Assembly: GCA_024409235.1 (NCBI GenBank)
Contig: JAKSUA010000023.1
Span: 1-41,356 of the forward strand
DNA: 41,356 bases
Direction: 5' to 3'
Origin: Bacteroidales bacterium
Lineage (GTDB): Bacteria; Bacteroidota; Bacteroidia; Bacteroidales; UBA1715
The translations under genes and the position numbers were made by a program. The notes beneath the pieces are model-generated. The model had not been told where the DNA came from, ran no database searches, and saw nothing but the letters and a program-made list of their open reading frames with translations. Shown here one piece after another: positions 41,192 through 41,356 of this stretch; the stretch's first letter is position 1, and each line of letters starts with the position of its first letter.

Positions 41192-41356
41192 TGAACCTTG
41201 GCGTTGCCACCAATGTATAGTTAAACAAATCGAGCAATTGGTTCACCTTGTCCATGCGTAGCGTAGGTTTACCTTGCTCCAATTGGCGCACAAAGTTAAG
41301 GCCAACACCCGACTTCATGGCGAGTTCCTCCTGCGTCAAGCCGTATTCCTTGCGCA
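41181..41356 (-). CDS. HTH regulator (y4mF/HipB-like), 5' end beyond window
   Basis: A partial frame entering from the right edge and ending at 41181: RKEYGLTQEELAMKSGVGL, NFVRQLEQGKPTLRMDKVNQ, LLDLFNYTLVATPR. This is a Cro/CI-type helix-turn-helix of the y4mF subgroup, which typically pairs with HipA. Its partner is reduced to the fragment at 41028-41191. Confidence 0.82.
   Translation of the reverse strand, partial: RKEYGLTQEELAMKSGVGLNFVRQLEQGKPTLRMDKVNQLLDLFNYTLVATPRFNEE

Overview
This window looks like a piece of a Bacteroidales (Bacteroidota) chromosome. The DNA is AT-rich and many genes follow TAnnTTTG-type -7 promoter boxes. The housekeeping genes, lipoproteins and glycoside hydrolases fit a plant-polysaccharide-degrading member of the order. 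Two gene-dense accessory zones flank a central core-genome block.

Left accessory zone (about 0.1-12.7 kb). Two AAA ATPase/DUF4143-type genes (198-1496 and 11594-12730) bracket the zone, and each follows imperfect tandem DNA repeats with an exact 33-bp period. Between them lies a tightly packed, same-strand cluster. Its first part is an inner-membrane OmpA-domain protein, a TerB-like acidic helical protein, two small basic proteins and a small duplicated-domain protein. A terminator separates these from a second part: a conserved helical protein of unknown function, a BspA-type leucine-rich-repeat protein fused to a two-copy C-terminal domain, a PD-(D/E)xK-type protein, a paralogue of the duplicated-domain protein, a small membrane protein, a coiled coil and a miniature BNR-like protein. 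Next come a voltage-sensor-type ion channel with a non-canonical filter and a translationally coupled pyroglutamyl peptidase. I recognise parts of this cluster as recurring in Bacteroidetes but know of no function; it is my main candidate for an undescribed system.

Central block (about 12.8-29.1 kb). This holds a TolB-like periplasmic protein, a lipoprotein, a DUF1294 protein, remnants of a zeta-type toxin locus beside a tRNA-Gly(CCC), a GH16 lichenase with the circularly permuted order known from Fibrobacter, and a hemolysin III protein. It continues with a CrtI-like oxidoreductase, yebC-purU, a YfcE-type phosphoesterase with a GNAT acetyltransferase, a fold-type III PLP decarboxylase, a cupin-HTH regulator, a DXS-like enzyme and a large multidomain GH9 endoglucanase.

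Right accessory zone (about 29.4-41.4 kb). This is a mosaic of gene scraps (DUF6266-like, Eco57I-type methylase, MFS transporter, HipA, PhzF, Nudix, IS5-family transposase) around intact cargo on the minus strand. The cargo includes a YgbA-family protein, an XRE regulator with palindromic operators, a PD-(D/E)xK nuclease and a MUG-type DNA glycosylase. The main find is a translationally coupled pair: a 1254-residue SF2 helicase with a C-terminal PD-(D/E)xK nuclease, and a 665-residue partner with Argonaute-like features. It resembles the DdmDE plasmid-elimination system. The pair is bracketed exactly by two 41-bp direct repeats (39/41 identical), each carrying a promoter-like box.
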